64,000 nt of DNA, from contig NZ_CP033875.1 in NCBI RefSeq assembly GCF_002742645.2, positions 2,768,001 through 2,832,000 of the forward strand, given 5' to 3'. Each line of letters starts with the position of its first letter. Within the stretch, counting starts at the first letter, position 1. Shown here piece after piece: positions 16,880 through 25,768 of this stretch. A program made the position numbers and the translations under genes. Origin of the DNA: Caulobacter sp. FWC26. GTDB taxonomy: Bacteria; Pseudomonadota; Alphaproteobacteria; Caulobacterales; Caulobacteraceae. Under the pieces are notes generated by a model. It was not told the origin of the DNA and ran no database searches. It saw nothing but the letters and a program-made list of their open reading frames with translations.

Positions 16880-19501
16880 TTAGAAGCGATAGCTGGTCTT
16901 GATGTAGTAGGTGCGGCCGTTGACGCCGTACGGCGCGACATAGGCGTAAGGGAAGATGCCGTTGTTGTCGGAGCCGTTGGTTCCGGCCGCCACGCTGGCC
17001 GCTGTCGAGGCGATCTGCTTTTCAGGATACTTATCGAAGACGTTGTTGACCCCCGCCGACAGGCGCAGCTTGTCGTTGACACGCCAGGCCACGTCCAGGT
17101 CCGCGACGATGTCGGCGCGGAAGCGCTGGATAATGTCGGAATTGGCCGAGCCGGGCGCCGAGGGCACCACGGTTACATTGTAGCCGGGGATCAGTGCAGC
17201 AACCTGGGCCTGGGTCTTGCCGGTTAGGCCCACCTGGCTGACCTGGCCATAACGCGTTCCGGTCAGGTTGACGCTCCAGGGCCCCTTCTCCCAGTTGAAG
17301 TTCAGGGTGATCTTGTCCTTGGGCGTGCTGTCGGTGGTGCGCACCTGCTGGGTGAGGTCAAACAGCGGCGTGGCGATGCCGAGCGCGGCGAGCGGCGCGG
17401 GCGTCCCGGCCACGCGATCGAGGCGGGTCTTGTTGAAGTTGGCCGCCAGGGTCGTGGTCAGCTCGCCGAAATCGCCCAGGCCCGCCTTGTGCCGGACGGT
17501 CACGTCGACCCCGGTGGTGGTGGTGTCGACCGCGTTGCTTTCGAAGGCGACGGCCGAAATCCCCGAATAGCCTTTGGAGGCCAGCAGCGTGGTGAGCGCC
17601 GTGCTCTGGAAGTTCGACGACATGACGATGCGGTCGTCGATAGCGATCCGGTACCAGTCGACGGAGCCGGACAGACCAAAGCCTTGGAACACCGCGCCGA
17701 CCGAGATGTTGTCGGACTTCTCGGGCGTGAGCGGCTTGGTGCCGACCAGCGCCCCGATGGCGGTGTTGACCGGTACGGTCAGGATCTTCAGCGGCTGGCC
17801 GTTGACGAAGCTGATGTTGGTGTTGCCGAAGTACGACTGGGCCAGCGCCGGAGCCCGGAAGCCAGACCCCGCCGAGGCGCGCACCGCCAGGCCCTCGAAC
17901 AGTTCGAACCGTCCGGCGACCTTGTAGTTGGTCGTGCTGCCGAAGTCGGAGTAGTCCTCGTATCGAATGGCCGCATCGATCATGAAGCGGTCGCCGAAGT
18001 CCTTCTCGATTTCGGCATAGAGCGCCTTGGCGGTGCGGTTGGCCGCGGCCGCGTCGGCGGGCGTGATGCCGCCGCCCGGCTGGGCCCCGACCGGGGCTGG
18101 TTTGCCGGCGTTGGGCCCATCCAGGATCAGGCCGCCGCCGTTGGCGTAGGACGCCAGCTCCCCGGCGACGAGGTCGTAGTAGTCTTTCCGGTATTCCGCC
18201 CCCAGGGCCAGCTTCAGGGGCGAGCCAAGGCCCAGATCCAGCTGACGGGTGAGGTCGAGGTTGGTTGTCCACTGGCGGAACCGCGAACCACCCCGATAGA
18301 AGGTGGTCGGCGTGGTCAGCCCCATCGAGACGTTGTTGGAATTGCTGTAGCCGATGTCGTTGATGCTGGTGCCCAGCCCCGTCGACAGGTCCCACTTGAA
18401 GCCCAGGACGTCGTCGCCGCGCAGGCCCAGGTTCACCGAATTGTTCTGCAGCTTGATGTCCTGCAAGGGCACGAAGCCGTCTGGATAGAGGGATCGGATG
18501 GTTTCATCCTGACCGGCCCGGCGGAAGAAGTTGAAGCTCGTTCCCTTCAGGCGATTGAAGCCACCGAACCCGTAGGCGGTGACCTGGTCGTTGATCGGCA
18601 ACTCGCCGTTCAAGAAAACGCTGGTGTTGGTGTACTCGGGATCGCCGAACACCCAGATGTTCCGATCGACGGTGGCTTCGCGCGGATCGAGCGTGCCGCT
18701 CGACGGCGTCAAGCCAGTGCCGGACCCGAAGTTGGCCGAAGGCGCCACCGCGCCGCCGGCGGCGTTGCGGCCGAAGTACTGCTGGCGGGTGTCGGGCGCG
18801 GCGCGGTCGGAGTGTTCGTGGTCCTGGTACTGCACGGTCATGCGGATGGCGCCGCCGTCGCCGACGGCGAAGCCCGCCCCGATCGAGCCCTGCAGATCAC
18901 GTCCATCGCCCTGCGAGGTGACCCCGGCTTGGCCGTTGGCGGTGACGCCGATCGACTTATCCAGCTGCAGGTTCATGACCCCGGCGATGGCGTCCGAACC
19001 ATACTGGGCGGCGGCGCCGTCCCGCAGCACTTCGATCCGGCTGATCGCGGCGGCGGGAATGGAGTTGAAGTCATAGGCGACGTCGCCCCGGCCGATCTGG
19101 TTGCCGTTGTTGAGGTCGGCCGAGGTGTGGCGACGTTTGCCATTGACCAGGACCAAGATCTGTCCGGTCGAGAGGCCGCGCATGGTCGGCGGCGTGATGA
19201 AGTCGAGCGCGCCGGCCGCAACGGGACGCGGAGTGCTGAAGCTGGGCACGGCGACCTTCAGCATGTCCTGGAGGTTCGGCGCCGCCCCGCGGGTCAGCTC
19301 ATCATTGGTGATGGCGTCGATCGGCGTCGCCGAATTGATCGCGGTGCGACCGCCAAAGCGCGAACCGGTGACGACGACCTCCTCCACCTGGGTGTCGGCG
19401 GCCGTGGCCTGGGCCATCGCGTCCGACGCCGCAGCGCTCAAGATCGAAACGCCCACGCCCGCCAAAAGCCAGGCGCGACGCTTTCCCCCGTTCGAAGCCA
19501 T
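16880..19501 (-). CDS. TonB-dependent outer-membrane receptor
   Basis: An 873-residue receptor with a signal peptide, a plug domain beginning at the TonB-box-like EEVVVTGSR and containing SRIEVLRDGAAAQYGSDAIAG, and a C-terminal 22-strand barrel ending YYIKTSYRF with the terminal Phe. The substrate is not evident; proximity to the His-rich protein and czc operons suggests metal or metallophore uptake, but a peptide or other ligand is equally possible. A short inverted repeat lies about 100 bp upstream of its start. Confidence 0.93.
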   Translation of the reverse strand: MASNGGKRRAWLLAGVGVSILSAAASDAMAQATAADTQVEEVVVTGSRFGGRTAINSATPIDAITNDELTRGAAPNLQDMLKVAVPSFSTPRPVAAGALDFITPPTMRGLSTGQILVLVNGKRRHTSADLNNGNQIGRGDVAYDFNSIPAAAISRIEVLRDGAAAQYGSDAIAGVMNLQLDKSIGVTANGQAGVTSQGDGRDLQGSIGAGFAVGDGGAIRMTVQYQDHEHSDRAAPDTRQQYFGRNAAGGAVAPSANFGSGTGLTPSSGTLDPREATVDRNIWVFGDPEYTNTSVFLNGELPINDQVTAYGFGGFNRLKGTSFNFFRRAGQDETIRSLYPDGFVPLQDIKLQNNSVNLGLRGDDVLGFKWDLSTGLGTSINDIGYSNSNNVSMGLTTPTTFYRGGSRFRQWTTNLDLTRQLDLGLGSPLKLALGAEYRKDYYDLVAGELASYANGGGLILDGPNAGKPAPVGAQPGGGITPADAAAANRTAKALYAEIEKDFGDRFMIDAAIRYEDYSDFGSTTNYKVAGRFELFEGLAVRASAGSGFRAPALAQSYFGNTNISFVNGQPLKILTVPVNTAIGALVGTKPLTPEKSDNISVGAVFQGFGLSGSVDWYRIAIDDRIVMSSNFQSTALTTLLASKGYSGISAVAFESNAVDTTTTGVDVTVRHKAGLGDFGELTTTLAANFNKTRLDRVAGTPAPLAALGIATPLFDLTQQVRTTDSTPKDKITLNFNWEKGPWSVNLTGTRYGQVSQVGLTGKTQAQVAALIPGYNVTVVPSAPGSANSDIIQRFRADIVADLDVAWRVNDKLRLSAGVNNVFDKYPEKQIASTAASVAAGTNGSDNNGIFPYAYVAPYGVNGRTYYIKTSYRF

Positions 19502-19906
19502 ATGAGTTCCCCTTCTTGGACGCTCTTGGTGAACGTCGGTCGCTCACGACGGTGTGGGGATGACGGTAGAATGACAATTGACGGGGGAACACCACTCCAT
19601 AACTAACTGTTATAGGTCGCCCAGCGCCCACATTAGTAAGGGGCTGAAGCACAGTGCGAGGTCGCCCCGCGATTTTCTTGCCGCGACCTGACGCGATCCT
19701 GCGGCGCCGGCGCCCGATAATTGTGCGCCCGACGAATACCTAGCCGCTAGGCCTGGTTGCTGGACACGCTGGAGACGTGGGCCAAAGGCCGAAGAGCGAC
19801 CGCCCCCATAACAACAGCGTATGGAGCCTTGCAGTCGGAGCCATTGTCACGCCGAGCGCAGCGGCCAAGGATCAGCACCGCTAAAGTCGCCGTGTCGAGG
19901 TTTCTC
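19502..19906. other. divergent intergenic region
   Basis: A 405-bp region between the minus-strand TonB receptor and the plus-strand peptidase. It holds the inverted repeat at 19599-19613 and a small CCTAG-CCG-CTAGG repeat at 19739-19751. No convincing gene is seen: the upstream extension of the peptidase frame and the minus-strand frame over 19747-20022 look non-coding. Promoters for both flanking genes are expected here but no clear -35/-10 pair could be fixed. Confidence 0.6.
19599..19613. promoter_or_regulatory. inverted repeat upstream of the TonB receptor
   Basis: ATAAC-TAACT-GTTAT is a perfect 5-bp inverted repeat with a 5-bp spacer in a locally AT-rich spot, 98 bp upstream of the receptor start. 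The same ATAAC word occurs in the AT-rich patch before the second czc operon. It may be an operator; the half-sites are short, so chance cannot be excluded. Confidence 0.25.
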
Positions 19907-21391
19907 ATGTCGTTTCGCCGCTCTGCCCTGCTCGCTCTTCTGTTGGGCGGATCGATGCTCGCGACCGCCCCGGCCAAGGCCGGATCGCCGGCTGGGCAAA
20001 GCGATGTGACGGCCATGCTCAAGGACCTGATCCGCTACGACACCACCAATGCGCCCGGCGACACGCGGGCCGTCGCCGACTACTTGAAGACCGTCTTCGA
20101 CGCCGCCGGGATCCCCAACGAGATCATCTTGGCGCCCAACGGCAAGGCCGCGCATTTCATCGCCCGGCTGAAGGGCGACGGCCGCCAGCGCCCGGTGCTG
20201 CTGGCCGCCCATACCGACGTGGTCCCCGTTCAGAAGGAGCGCTGGAGCGTCGATCCGTTCGGGGCGGTCGAGAAGGACGGCTTCATCTATGGACGCGGCG
20301 CGCTGGACAACAAGGGCTCGGTCGCCGTGTTCGCCCAGGCCGTCCTGAAGCTTGCCAAGGACCCGGCGGCCCGGTCGCGCGACGTGATCTTTTTGGCCGA
20401 AGCCGACGAGGAACAGGGCCAGTTCAACACCAACTGGCTAGCTGAAAACCACTGGGACAAGATCGACGCCGAATTCACCCTGAACGAGGGCGGACGCACG
20501 GTGGGAAGCCCGGATGGCAAGGTCCGCGAACTTCAGGTCACCTATGCCGACAAGCTTACGCTCAATCTGAAGATCAAGACCCACGGCCCGACCGGCCACT
20601 CTTCCCGCCCCATTCCCATCACCAGCTCGGCCAATGGCCAGCTGGTAACGGCGCTGAATCGGCTTCAGTCGTACGAGACGACCGTGCAGCTGTCTCCGGA
20701 GGTCCGCGCCTTTCTGCAGAAGAAGGCCAGGTTGAGCAGCCCGGCCTTGGCGGCGGCCATCGACCAGCTGCTGAAGGCCAAGGACGCTCCAGCACGCGCC
20801 ACGGCCGCACGCGTGGTCGTGGCCAATGATCCTGGCGGCTGGGGGATGGAGGGCTTGCTGCGCAACACCCTTGTCCTGACCATGCTGAACGCGGGCCAAA
20901 AGCCCAATGTCATCCCCGGCGACGCCGAGGCCGTGCTGAACGCGCGCCTGCTGCCTGGTCAGACCGTCGAGGGCTTCATCGCCGAGCTGAAGCAGGTGAT
21001 CGCCAATCCCAAGGTCGAGATCGAGATCATCAGCGCCCGGCCCAAGGCCGAGATCGCCGCCTACTTCGACAAGCGCTCGAAGATCGCCCCGTCCAATCTC
21101 AACACGGCGCTCTTCAAGGCCTTGGAAGACAGCGCCCAGGCGACCTGGCCCGGTGTCTCCGTACTGCCGACCTTGCTGGTCGCCAGCACCGACGCCACGC
21201 CTTGGCGCGAACGGGGCGTGCCCGTCTACGGGATTGGAGCCCTCCCCGCCGATCCTGACAGCGCCAGCCGCATCCATGGCGATGACGAACGCGCCGGGAT
21301 CGCGGACCTGCGCCAGGGGGAGGCCTTTGTTTTCGGCATTCTCAAGCGGGTGACGACCGCTCCAGCGGCGGCGACGGCCGCGAAGCCATAG
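19907..21391 (+). CDS. exported M20 family metallopeptidase
   Basis: A 494-residue dizinc peptidase. The start at 19907 gives MSFRRSALLALLLGGSMLATAPAKA, a clear signal peptide, with a GAGG site 6 bp upstream; the 50 codons before it look non-coding. Metal ligands and catalytic residues fit the M20 pattern: H and D in AAHTDVVPV, D in YGRGALDNKGS, EE in EADEEQ and the last His in RIHGDDE. Members remove residues from peptides or cleave acyl-amino acids. With the LysR gene 69 bp downstream and an amino-acid importer nearby, a role in periplasmic peptide scavenging is plausible. Confidence 0.92.
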   Translation: MSFRRSALLALLLGGSMLATAPAKAGSPAGQSDVTAMLKDLIRYDTTNAPGDTRAVADYLKTVFDAAGIPNEIILAPNGKAAHFIARLKGDGRQRPVLLAAHTDVVPVQKERWSVDPFGAVEKDGFIYGRGALDNKGSVAVFAQAVLKLAKDPAARSRDVIFLAEADEEQGQFNTNWLAENHWDKIDAEFTLNEGGRTVGSPDGKVRELQVTYADKLTLNLKIKTHGPTGHSSRPIPITSSANGQLVTALNRLQSYETTVQLSPEVRAFLQKKARLSSPALAAAIDQLLKAKDAPARATAARVVVANDPGGWGMEGLLRNTLVLTMLNAGQKPNVIPGDAEAVLNARLLPGQTVEGFIAELKQVIANPKVEIEIISARPKAEIAAYFDKRSKIAPSNLNTALFKALEDSAQATWPGVSVLPTLLVASTDATPWRERGVPVYGIGALPADPDSASRIHGDDERAGIADLRQGEAFVFGILKRVTTAPAAATAAKP

Positions 21392-21460
21392 ACGCTACAG
21401 TCGAACTTGCCGCAATCCATGCGCAAACCTTATGGTTCTCGTCTGGAGGCGTGGGGCGGC

Positions 21461-22363
21461 ATGAACTTTCGACATCTTGAGGTTTTCCGCGCGGTGATGA
21501 TCAGCGGCTCGGCCTCGCGCGCCGCCGAGCTGCTGCAGATCACCCAGCCGGCGGTCAGCCGCGCCCTCTCCGATCTGGAGGCCTCGCTGGGCTTCAACCT
21601 CTATGATCGCGTCCGCGGACGGCTCGTGCCGACGCCGGAGGGGCAGCTGTTCTTTCGGGACGTCAACACCAGCTTCGTGGGTCTGGACCGTCTGCGCGCC
21701 TCGGCCGCCCAGATTCGCGACTTCGGATCCGGCTCCTTGCGGATCGCCAGCCATGCCGCGCTGGGCTCGGCCCTGGTGCCGCGCGCCATCGCCTCGTTCC
21801 GCGCCAAGCATCCCAAGATCGCCATCACCCTCCAGACCCCGTCCTCGACGGCGGTGCGCGACCTGGTGGTCCACCAGCAGTTCGACGTGGGATTGGCCGC
21901 CGACGAGGTCGATCTCTCGGGCGTCGACCATCGGGTATTCGGCAACTTCCGCGCCCTGTGCGCCATGCCGCCAGGCCATCCCCTCGCCCAGGAACCGGTC
22001 ATTCGGCCCGAACATCTTCAGGGCGTTCCGTTCATTGCTCTCGCGCCGGAGGACCGAGCGCGCGGACGCCTAGCCAAGATCCTCGAAGCCGCCGAGGTCC
22101 ACCCCGAGATCGTGGTGGAGACGCCCAGCTCCTCGACCGTCTGCGCCCTGGTGTTGGAAGGCGCCGGCGTTGGCCTCATCAACCCGTGCTCGGCCCACGG
22201 CTTCTCCGAACGCGGCGTGATCTTCCGCCCATTCGAGCCCGAGGTGCTGTTCCGGTCGTACCTGCTGTTCCGGCCGGACGCCCAGCGGGCCCGCCACGTG
22301 AACGCCTTCGTGGCCGAACTGCTGAAGGCCCGGGCCGGCATCGTCAAATCGACCGGCTCCTAG
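21461..22363 (+). CDS. LysR-type transcriptional regulator
   Basis: A 300-residue LysR protein with an N-terminal winged HTH (MNFRHLEVFRAVMISGSASR, then AAELLQITQPAVSRALSDLE) and a LysR substrate-binding domain. The start at 21461 is preceded by TGGAGG and matches the usual family N-terminus; an 18-residue upstream extension is rejected. It lies between the M20 peptidase and the Ntn-type gene, all on the plus strand, and could control either these or the nearby amino-acid transport operon. Its effector is unknown. Confidence 0.93.
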   Translation: MNFRHLEVFRAVMISGSASRAAELLQITQPAVSRALSDLEASLGFNLYDRVRGRLVPTPEGQLFFRDVNTSFVGLDRLRASAAQIRDFGSGSLRIASHAALGSALVPRAIASFRAKHPKIAITLQTPSSTAVRDLVVHQQFDVGLAADEVDLSGVDHRVFGNFRALCAMPPGHPLAQEPVIRPEHLQGVPFIALAPEDRARGRLAKILEAAEVHPEIVVETPSSSTVCALVLEGAGVGLINPCSAHGFSERGVIFRPFEPEVLFRSYLLFRPDAQRARHVNAFVAELLKARAGIVKSTGS

Positions 22364-22441
22364 ATCGCCAGCCTCAAGGCTTCATCGCCGTGGAAGCCCC
22401 CGTCGACGGCGCCCCTCTCCCGAAATATCAAGGCCTCGCCG

Positions 22442-23371
22442 ATGACCAGTTGCCTGCTCGCCAAGTCCCCAGACCGTCTCGTGGCCGTCGCCGACGGGCG
22501 TCTGTCAGTCACTTCAAAGGGCGTACTGACCACCAGCCTCGACAGCGCCCAGAAGATCGTGGTGTTTCCGACGCGCTACGAGATACCGGTCGTCTCGGTG
22601 GGACGCTTCAGCCACTTCTCCGAGTACACGGGGCCGACCTGGCACATCGCCTATGCCGGCACCCACGCCTTGGTGAGCGAGATCCTTGACGGATTTCGCA
22701 GCCAAGTTTGCGGAAACCTTCGCCTGTCGAGAGGCGAGAATGGCGTCCCGACCTTTGACGAACACTTCGACCGGTCAAGGTCCTATGACGACAGCTACAA
22801 CTTCGACAATGACGAATTGCCCAAGCTAGAACCCTGGGAACTGATCCACGAGTTCCGGCAGGTGGCGGAGGCGAAATCCACGGAGTGGGCCCTTAACCGC
22901 GCCTTCCCCGACTGCGAGTTCCTGCTGTTCGGCAAAGAACTCCAAACCCGGCGCTACGTGGCCCACAAGGCGGTCCCTCGGCATTTGGGCTGGAGTACGG
23001 GCTCGCGGGTCGAATTCGATTTCCACTTGATCAAGGACGGGGAACTGGCGGCGATCGGGTCGCCGGAGGTGTCGAAGCGCGCCTATGCCGACGCAGAGCT
23101 GATCGGCGGGCTGAGCGGCTGGAGCAAGGCGGCCGACGCCTTCGGAGACGGGTCGATGTTCGCCGACTTTGATCTCGATGGAGACCTCAATGCCAAGCCG
23201 ACATCAAAGGCTCCGGCGCCGCCCCAGCCCGATCCGGCGGACTGGGGGACCAACAAGGTGCAAGAGCGCCTGATCGAGCACGTGCTCGGAGCCGGCGACG
23301 CCGGCGTCGGTGGCAAGCTCACAATCGCCACCGGCGGCTGGTACGGCGAGATTCAGATTGAGAAGCGCTGA
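22442..23371 (+). CDS. proteasome-like Ntn-hydrolase candidate
   Basis: A 309-residue protein with no confidently named family. Its layout resembles HslV/Anbu-type proteasome beta subunits: MTSCLLA places Thr next to the initiator Met (Anbu starts MTYC). This is followed by VAVADGRLS, matching the SDSR/GDGQ turn; TWHIAYAGTHALVSEIL, resembling the central strand and helix; ELAAIGSPEVSKRAYADAEL, resembling the AIGSG motif and helix; and GGKLTIATGGWYGEIQI at the end. A 130-residue acidic insert (about 95-225) is unusual. If correct, Thr2 would be the nucleophile after Met removal. It converges with ridA, 9 bp between stops. Confidence 0.55.
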   Translation: MTSCLLAKSPDRLVAVADGRLSVTSKGVLTTSLDSAQKIVVFPTRYEIPVVSVGRFSHFSEYTGPTWHIAYAGTHALVSEILDGFRSQVCGNLRLSRGENGVPTFDEHFDRSRSYDDSYNFDNDELPKLEPWELIHEFRQVAEAKSTEWALNRAFPDCEFLLFGKELQTRRYVAHKAVPRHLGWSTGSRVEFDFHLIKDGELAAIGSPEVSKRAYADAELIGGLSGWSKAADAFGDGSMFADFDLDGDLNAKPTSKAPAPPQPDPADWGTNKVQERLIEHVLGAGDAGVGGKLTIATGGWYGEIQIEKR

Positions 23372-23380
23372 TCTGACTCG

Positions 23381-23842
23381 TCACGCGACCTCAATAATGG
23401 CGTCGACCTCGACGGCGAAGCCCAAGGGTAGCTGGTAGACGCCGACGGCAGAGCGGGCGTGACGGCCGACGTCGCCGAAGACTTCGACCATCAGGTCCGA
23501 GCAGCCGTTGATGACCTTGGGGATGTCGTGGAAGCCGGGACCGGCCTGCACGAAGCCGCCCAGCTTGATCACGCGGACCAGCCGATCGAGGTCGCCCTCG
23601 CAGGCCGCCTTGAATTGGGCGATCAGGTTGATCCCGCAGAGCCGCGCGGCCGCCACGGCCTGGTCGATGTCGACGGCCTCGCCGACCACGCCCTTGATGC
23701 CGCCACCAACGTCCAGCGAGAGCTGGCCGGAGATATGGACGATATTGCCCGAGCGGACCGACGGCACGTAGTTGGCTACCGGCGGGGTTAGGGCCGGCAG
23801 CACGATGCCCAGCTGTGCGAGGCGTTGATCGATCTTGGGCAT
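23381..23842 (-). CDS. ridA: RidA family enamine/imine deaminase
   Basis: A 153-residue YjgF/YER057c/UK114-family protein that hydrolyses reactive enamine/imine intermediates from PLP enzymes. The start MPKIDQRLAQLGIVLP matches the long-form RidA subgroup; the longer open frame overlaps the ABC ATPase gene and is rejected. Family blocks are seen: VRSGNIVHISGQLSL, LCGINLIAQFKAACEGDLDR, then VIKLGGFVQ and the end RSAVGVYQLPLGFAVEVDAI. Last gene of the operon that starts with the MetC-type lyase, whose products include an enamine, so its role there is coherent. Confidence 0.9.
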   Translation of the reverse strand: MPKIDQRLAQLGIVLPALTPPVANYVPSVRSGNIVHISGQLSLDVGGGIKGVVGEAVDIDQAVAAARLCGINLIAQFKAACEGDLDRLVRVIKLGGFVQAGPGFHDIPKVINGCSDLMVEVFGDVGRHARSAVGVYQLPLGFAVEVDAIIEVA

Positions 23843-23909
23843 GGATAGGCTCCTTGCGCCGGCGCGAAGCGCGCGGCGGTCAAACTTCAGCTGGCGAAAA
23901 GGGTGAAGG

Positions 23910-24653
23910 TTAGTGCAGCACCTGGGCCAGGAACTGGCGGGTGCGCTCATGGCGCGGGGCGGCGAAGAATTCGCCCGGCGGCGCGACCTCCAGGATTTGG
24001 CCGGCGTCCATGAACACCACCCGATCGGCGGCCTGGCGGGCAAAGCCCATCTCGTGGGTGACGCAGATCATGGTCATGCCCTCGGCGGCCAGCTCGACCA
24101 TGATGTCGAGCACCTCCTTGACCATCTCGGCGTCCAAGGCCGAGGTCGGCTCGTCGAACAGCATGACCTTCGGGTCCATGCACAGCGACCGGGCGATGGC
24201 CACGCGCTGCTGCTGGCCACCCGACAGCTGGCCCGGATACTTGCCGGCCTGCTCGGGGATGCGCACGCGCTCGAGGTAGCGCATGGCCGTCTCCTGGGCG
24301 ACTTTCTGCGGCACCTTCTTGGCCCAGGTCTGGGCCAGGGTGCAGTTCTCCAGGATCGTCAGGTGCGGGAAGAGGTTGAAGCTCTGGAACACCATGCCGA
24401 CCTCGCGCCGCGTAGCGTCGATGGTCTTGGGATCGCCGGTCAGCTCGACGCCCCCCACCCGGATGTGGCCGCGATGATGGGCCTCCAGGCGATTGACGCA
24501 ACGGATCATGGTCGACTTGCCGGAGCCCGAGGGTCCGCAGACCACGATCTTCTCGCCGCTGGCCACGCTGAGCGTGACATCGCGCAGGGCGTGGTAGTCG
24601 CCGTACCACTTGTGGACGCCGGACAGCTCGACGGCGGCAGGGGTATCGGTCAT
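23910..24653 (-). CDS. aapP: polar amino-acid ABC transporter ATPase
   Basis: A 247-residue ABC ATPase of the polar amino-acid group. Walker A is GPSGSGKST, the Q-loop is in VFQSFNLFPHLT, the signature LSGGQQQR, Walker B VMLFDEPTSALD and the H-loop in CVTHEMGFA. The ATG at 24653 overlaps the stop of the upstream permease by 4 bp; a 95-residue upstream extension only shadows that permease. It energises import by the two permeases and binding protein upstream. Confidence 0.95.
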   Translation of the reverse strand: MTDTPAAVELSGVHKWYGDYHALRDVTLSVASGEKIVVCGPSGSGKSTMIRCVNRLEAHHRGHIRVGGVELTGDPKTIDATRREVGMVFQSFNLFPHLTILENCTLAQTWAKKVPQKVAQETAMRYLERVRIPEQAGKYPGQLSGGQQQRVAIARSLCMDPKVMLFDEPTSALDAEMVKEVLDIMVELAAEGMTMICVTHEMGFARQAADRVVFMDAGQILEVAPPGEFFAAPRHERTRQFLAQVLH

Positions 24654-25768
24654 CGGCGGACTCCGAAGGCGGCGCGACGCTCCAGCCAGGCCGCGTAGCG
24701 CGACACCGAAAAGCAGATCGCGAAATAGATCAGGGCGATGAAGAGGTAGGTCTCGGCATAGGGACCAGGCCAGGCCGGGTCGGCCAGGGCCGCGCGGCCG
24801 GAGCTGAGCAGGTCGAACAGACCCACGACCAGGACGAGGCTGGTGTTCTTGACGATCACAACCACGGTGTTGGTCAGCGGCGGGATCACCTTGGCGATGG
24901 CTTGGGGCAGGACGACCAGCCGCGTGGTCTGGAACCACGTCAGGCCCAAGGCGCGGGCCGCCTCGGCCTGTCCGGGCGGGATGGTCTGCAGGCCGCCGCG
25001 CAACACCTCGGCCAAATAGGCCGCGGAAAACACCGTCAGCGCCTCCAGGGCTCGCAGCAGCTTGTCGATCGTCACGCCGTCGGGGAGCATGATCGGCAGC
25101 ATGATCGCGGCCACATAGAGGATGCTAAGCAGCGGCAGGCCGCGGACGATCTCGATCAGGGCCACGGCGATCATGCGCGGCACTGGCAGATCCGACTGGC
25201 GCGCCAGTGCCAGGACTACGGCCAGCGGAAAACCCAGGCCCAACGAACTGACGGTTAGCAACAGGGTGATCGGCAAGCCGCCCCAGTCGGAGGTCGAGAC
25301 CTCCTCCAGGCCGAAGACGCCTCCGCCCATCAGCACCAGCACGGCCGCCGTGCCCACGCCCCAGGCCGCGAGGGTGACACGCGTCCAGTGGCGGGGCGGC
25401 AGGCTCCAAAGCGAAAGGCCCAGGAAGATCGCCACGACCAGCATCGATCGCCACTGCTCTTCCGGCGGATAGATGCCGAACAGGATCTGCGGATGCTTGT
25501 CACGCAGAAAGGCCCAGCAGGCCCCGACGCCGGTACAGGCCGCGCCCTCGCCGCTCCAGACGGCATTGATCACGCCCCAAGACAGCAGCTTGGGCAGGGC
25601 CAGGATCACCAGGGCGGCGATCAGCAGGGTGGCGAGACTCGTGGCCAGGTCGCCAAACAGCGCCTTGACCAGATCGAGGCGCGCCCGGGGCGGCGGCGGC
25701 TCGGCGGTCAGCGTCTCGGTGCGCAGGAAGACCTGGGCGACGCTGGGTGGGACGGCTTGCGTGCTCAT
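24650..25768 (-). CDS. aapM: amino-acid ABC transporter permease, AapM type
   Basis: A 372-residue inner-membrane permease with the HisM-type fold. The conserved EAA loop reads PPGQAEAARALGLTWFQTTR and several hydrophobic segments follow an N-terminal cytoplasmic tail of about 40 residues. The size and the long N-terminal extension fit AapM of general L-amino-acid transporters rather than short GlnP-type permeases. Start overlaps the AapQ stop by 4 bp. Confidence 0.92.
   Translation of the reverse strand: MSTQAVPPSVAQVFLRTETLTAEPPPPRARLDLVKALFGDLATSLATLLIAALVILALPKLLSWGVINAVWSGEGAACTGVGACWAFLRDKHPQILFGIYPPEEQWRSMLVVAIFLGLSLWSLPPRHWTRVTLAAWGVGTAAVLVLMGGGVFGLEEVSTSDWGGLPITLLLTVSSLGLGFPLAVVLALARQSDLPVPRMIAVALIEIVRGLPLLSILYVAAIMLPIMLPDGVTIDKLLRALEALTVFSAAYLAEVLRGGLQTIPPGQAEAARALGLTWFQTTRLVVLPQAIAKVIPPLTNTVVVIVKNTSLVLVVGLFDLLSSGRAALADPAWPGPYAETYLFIALIYFAICFSVSRYAAWLERRAAFGVRR

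Noticed and set aside
17489..19606. 705-codon plus-strand frame over the TonB receptor
   Set aside because: Antisense shadow; the minus strand encodes plug and barrel motifs.
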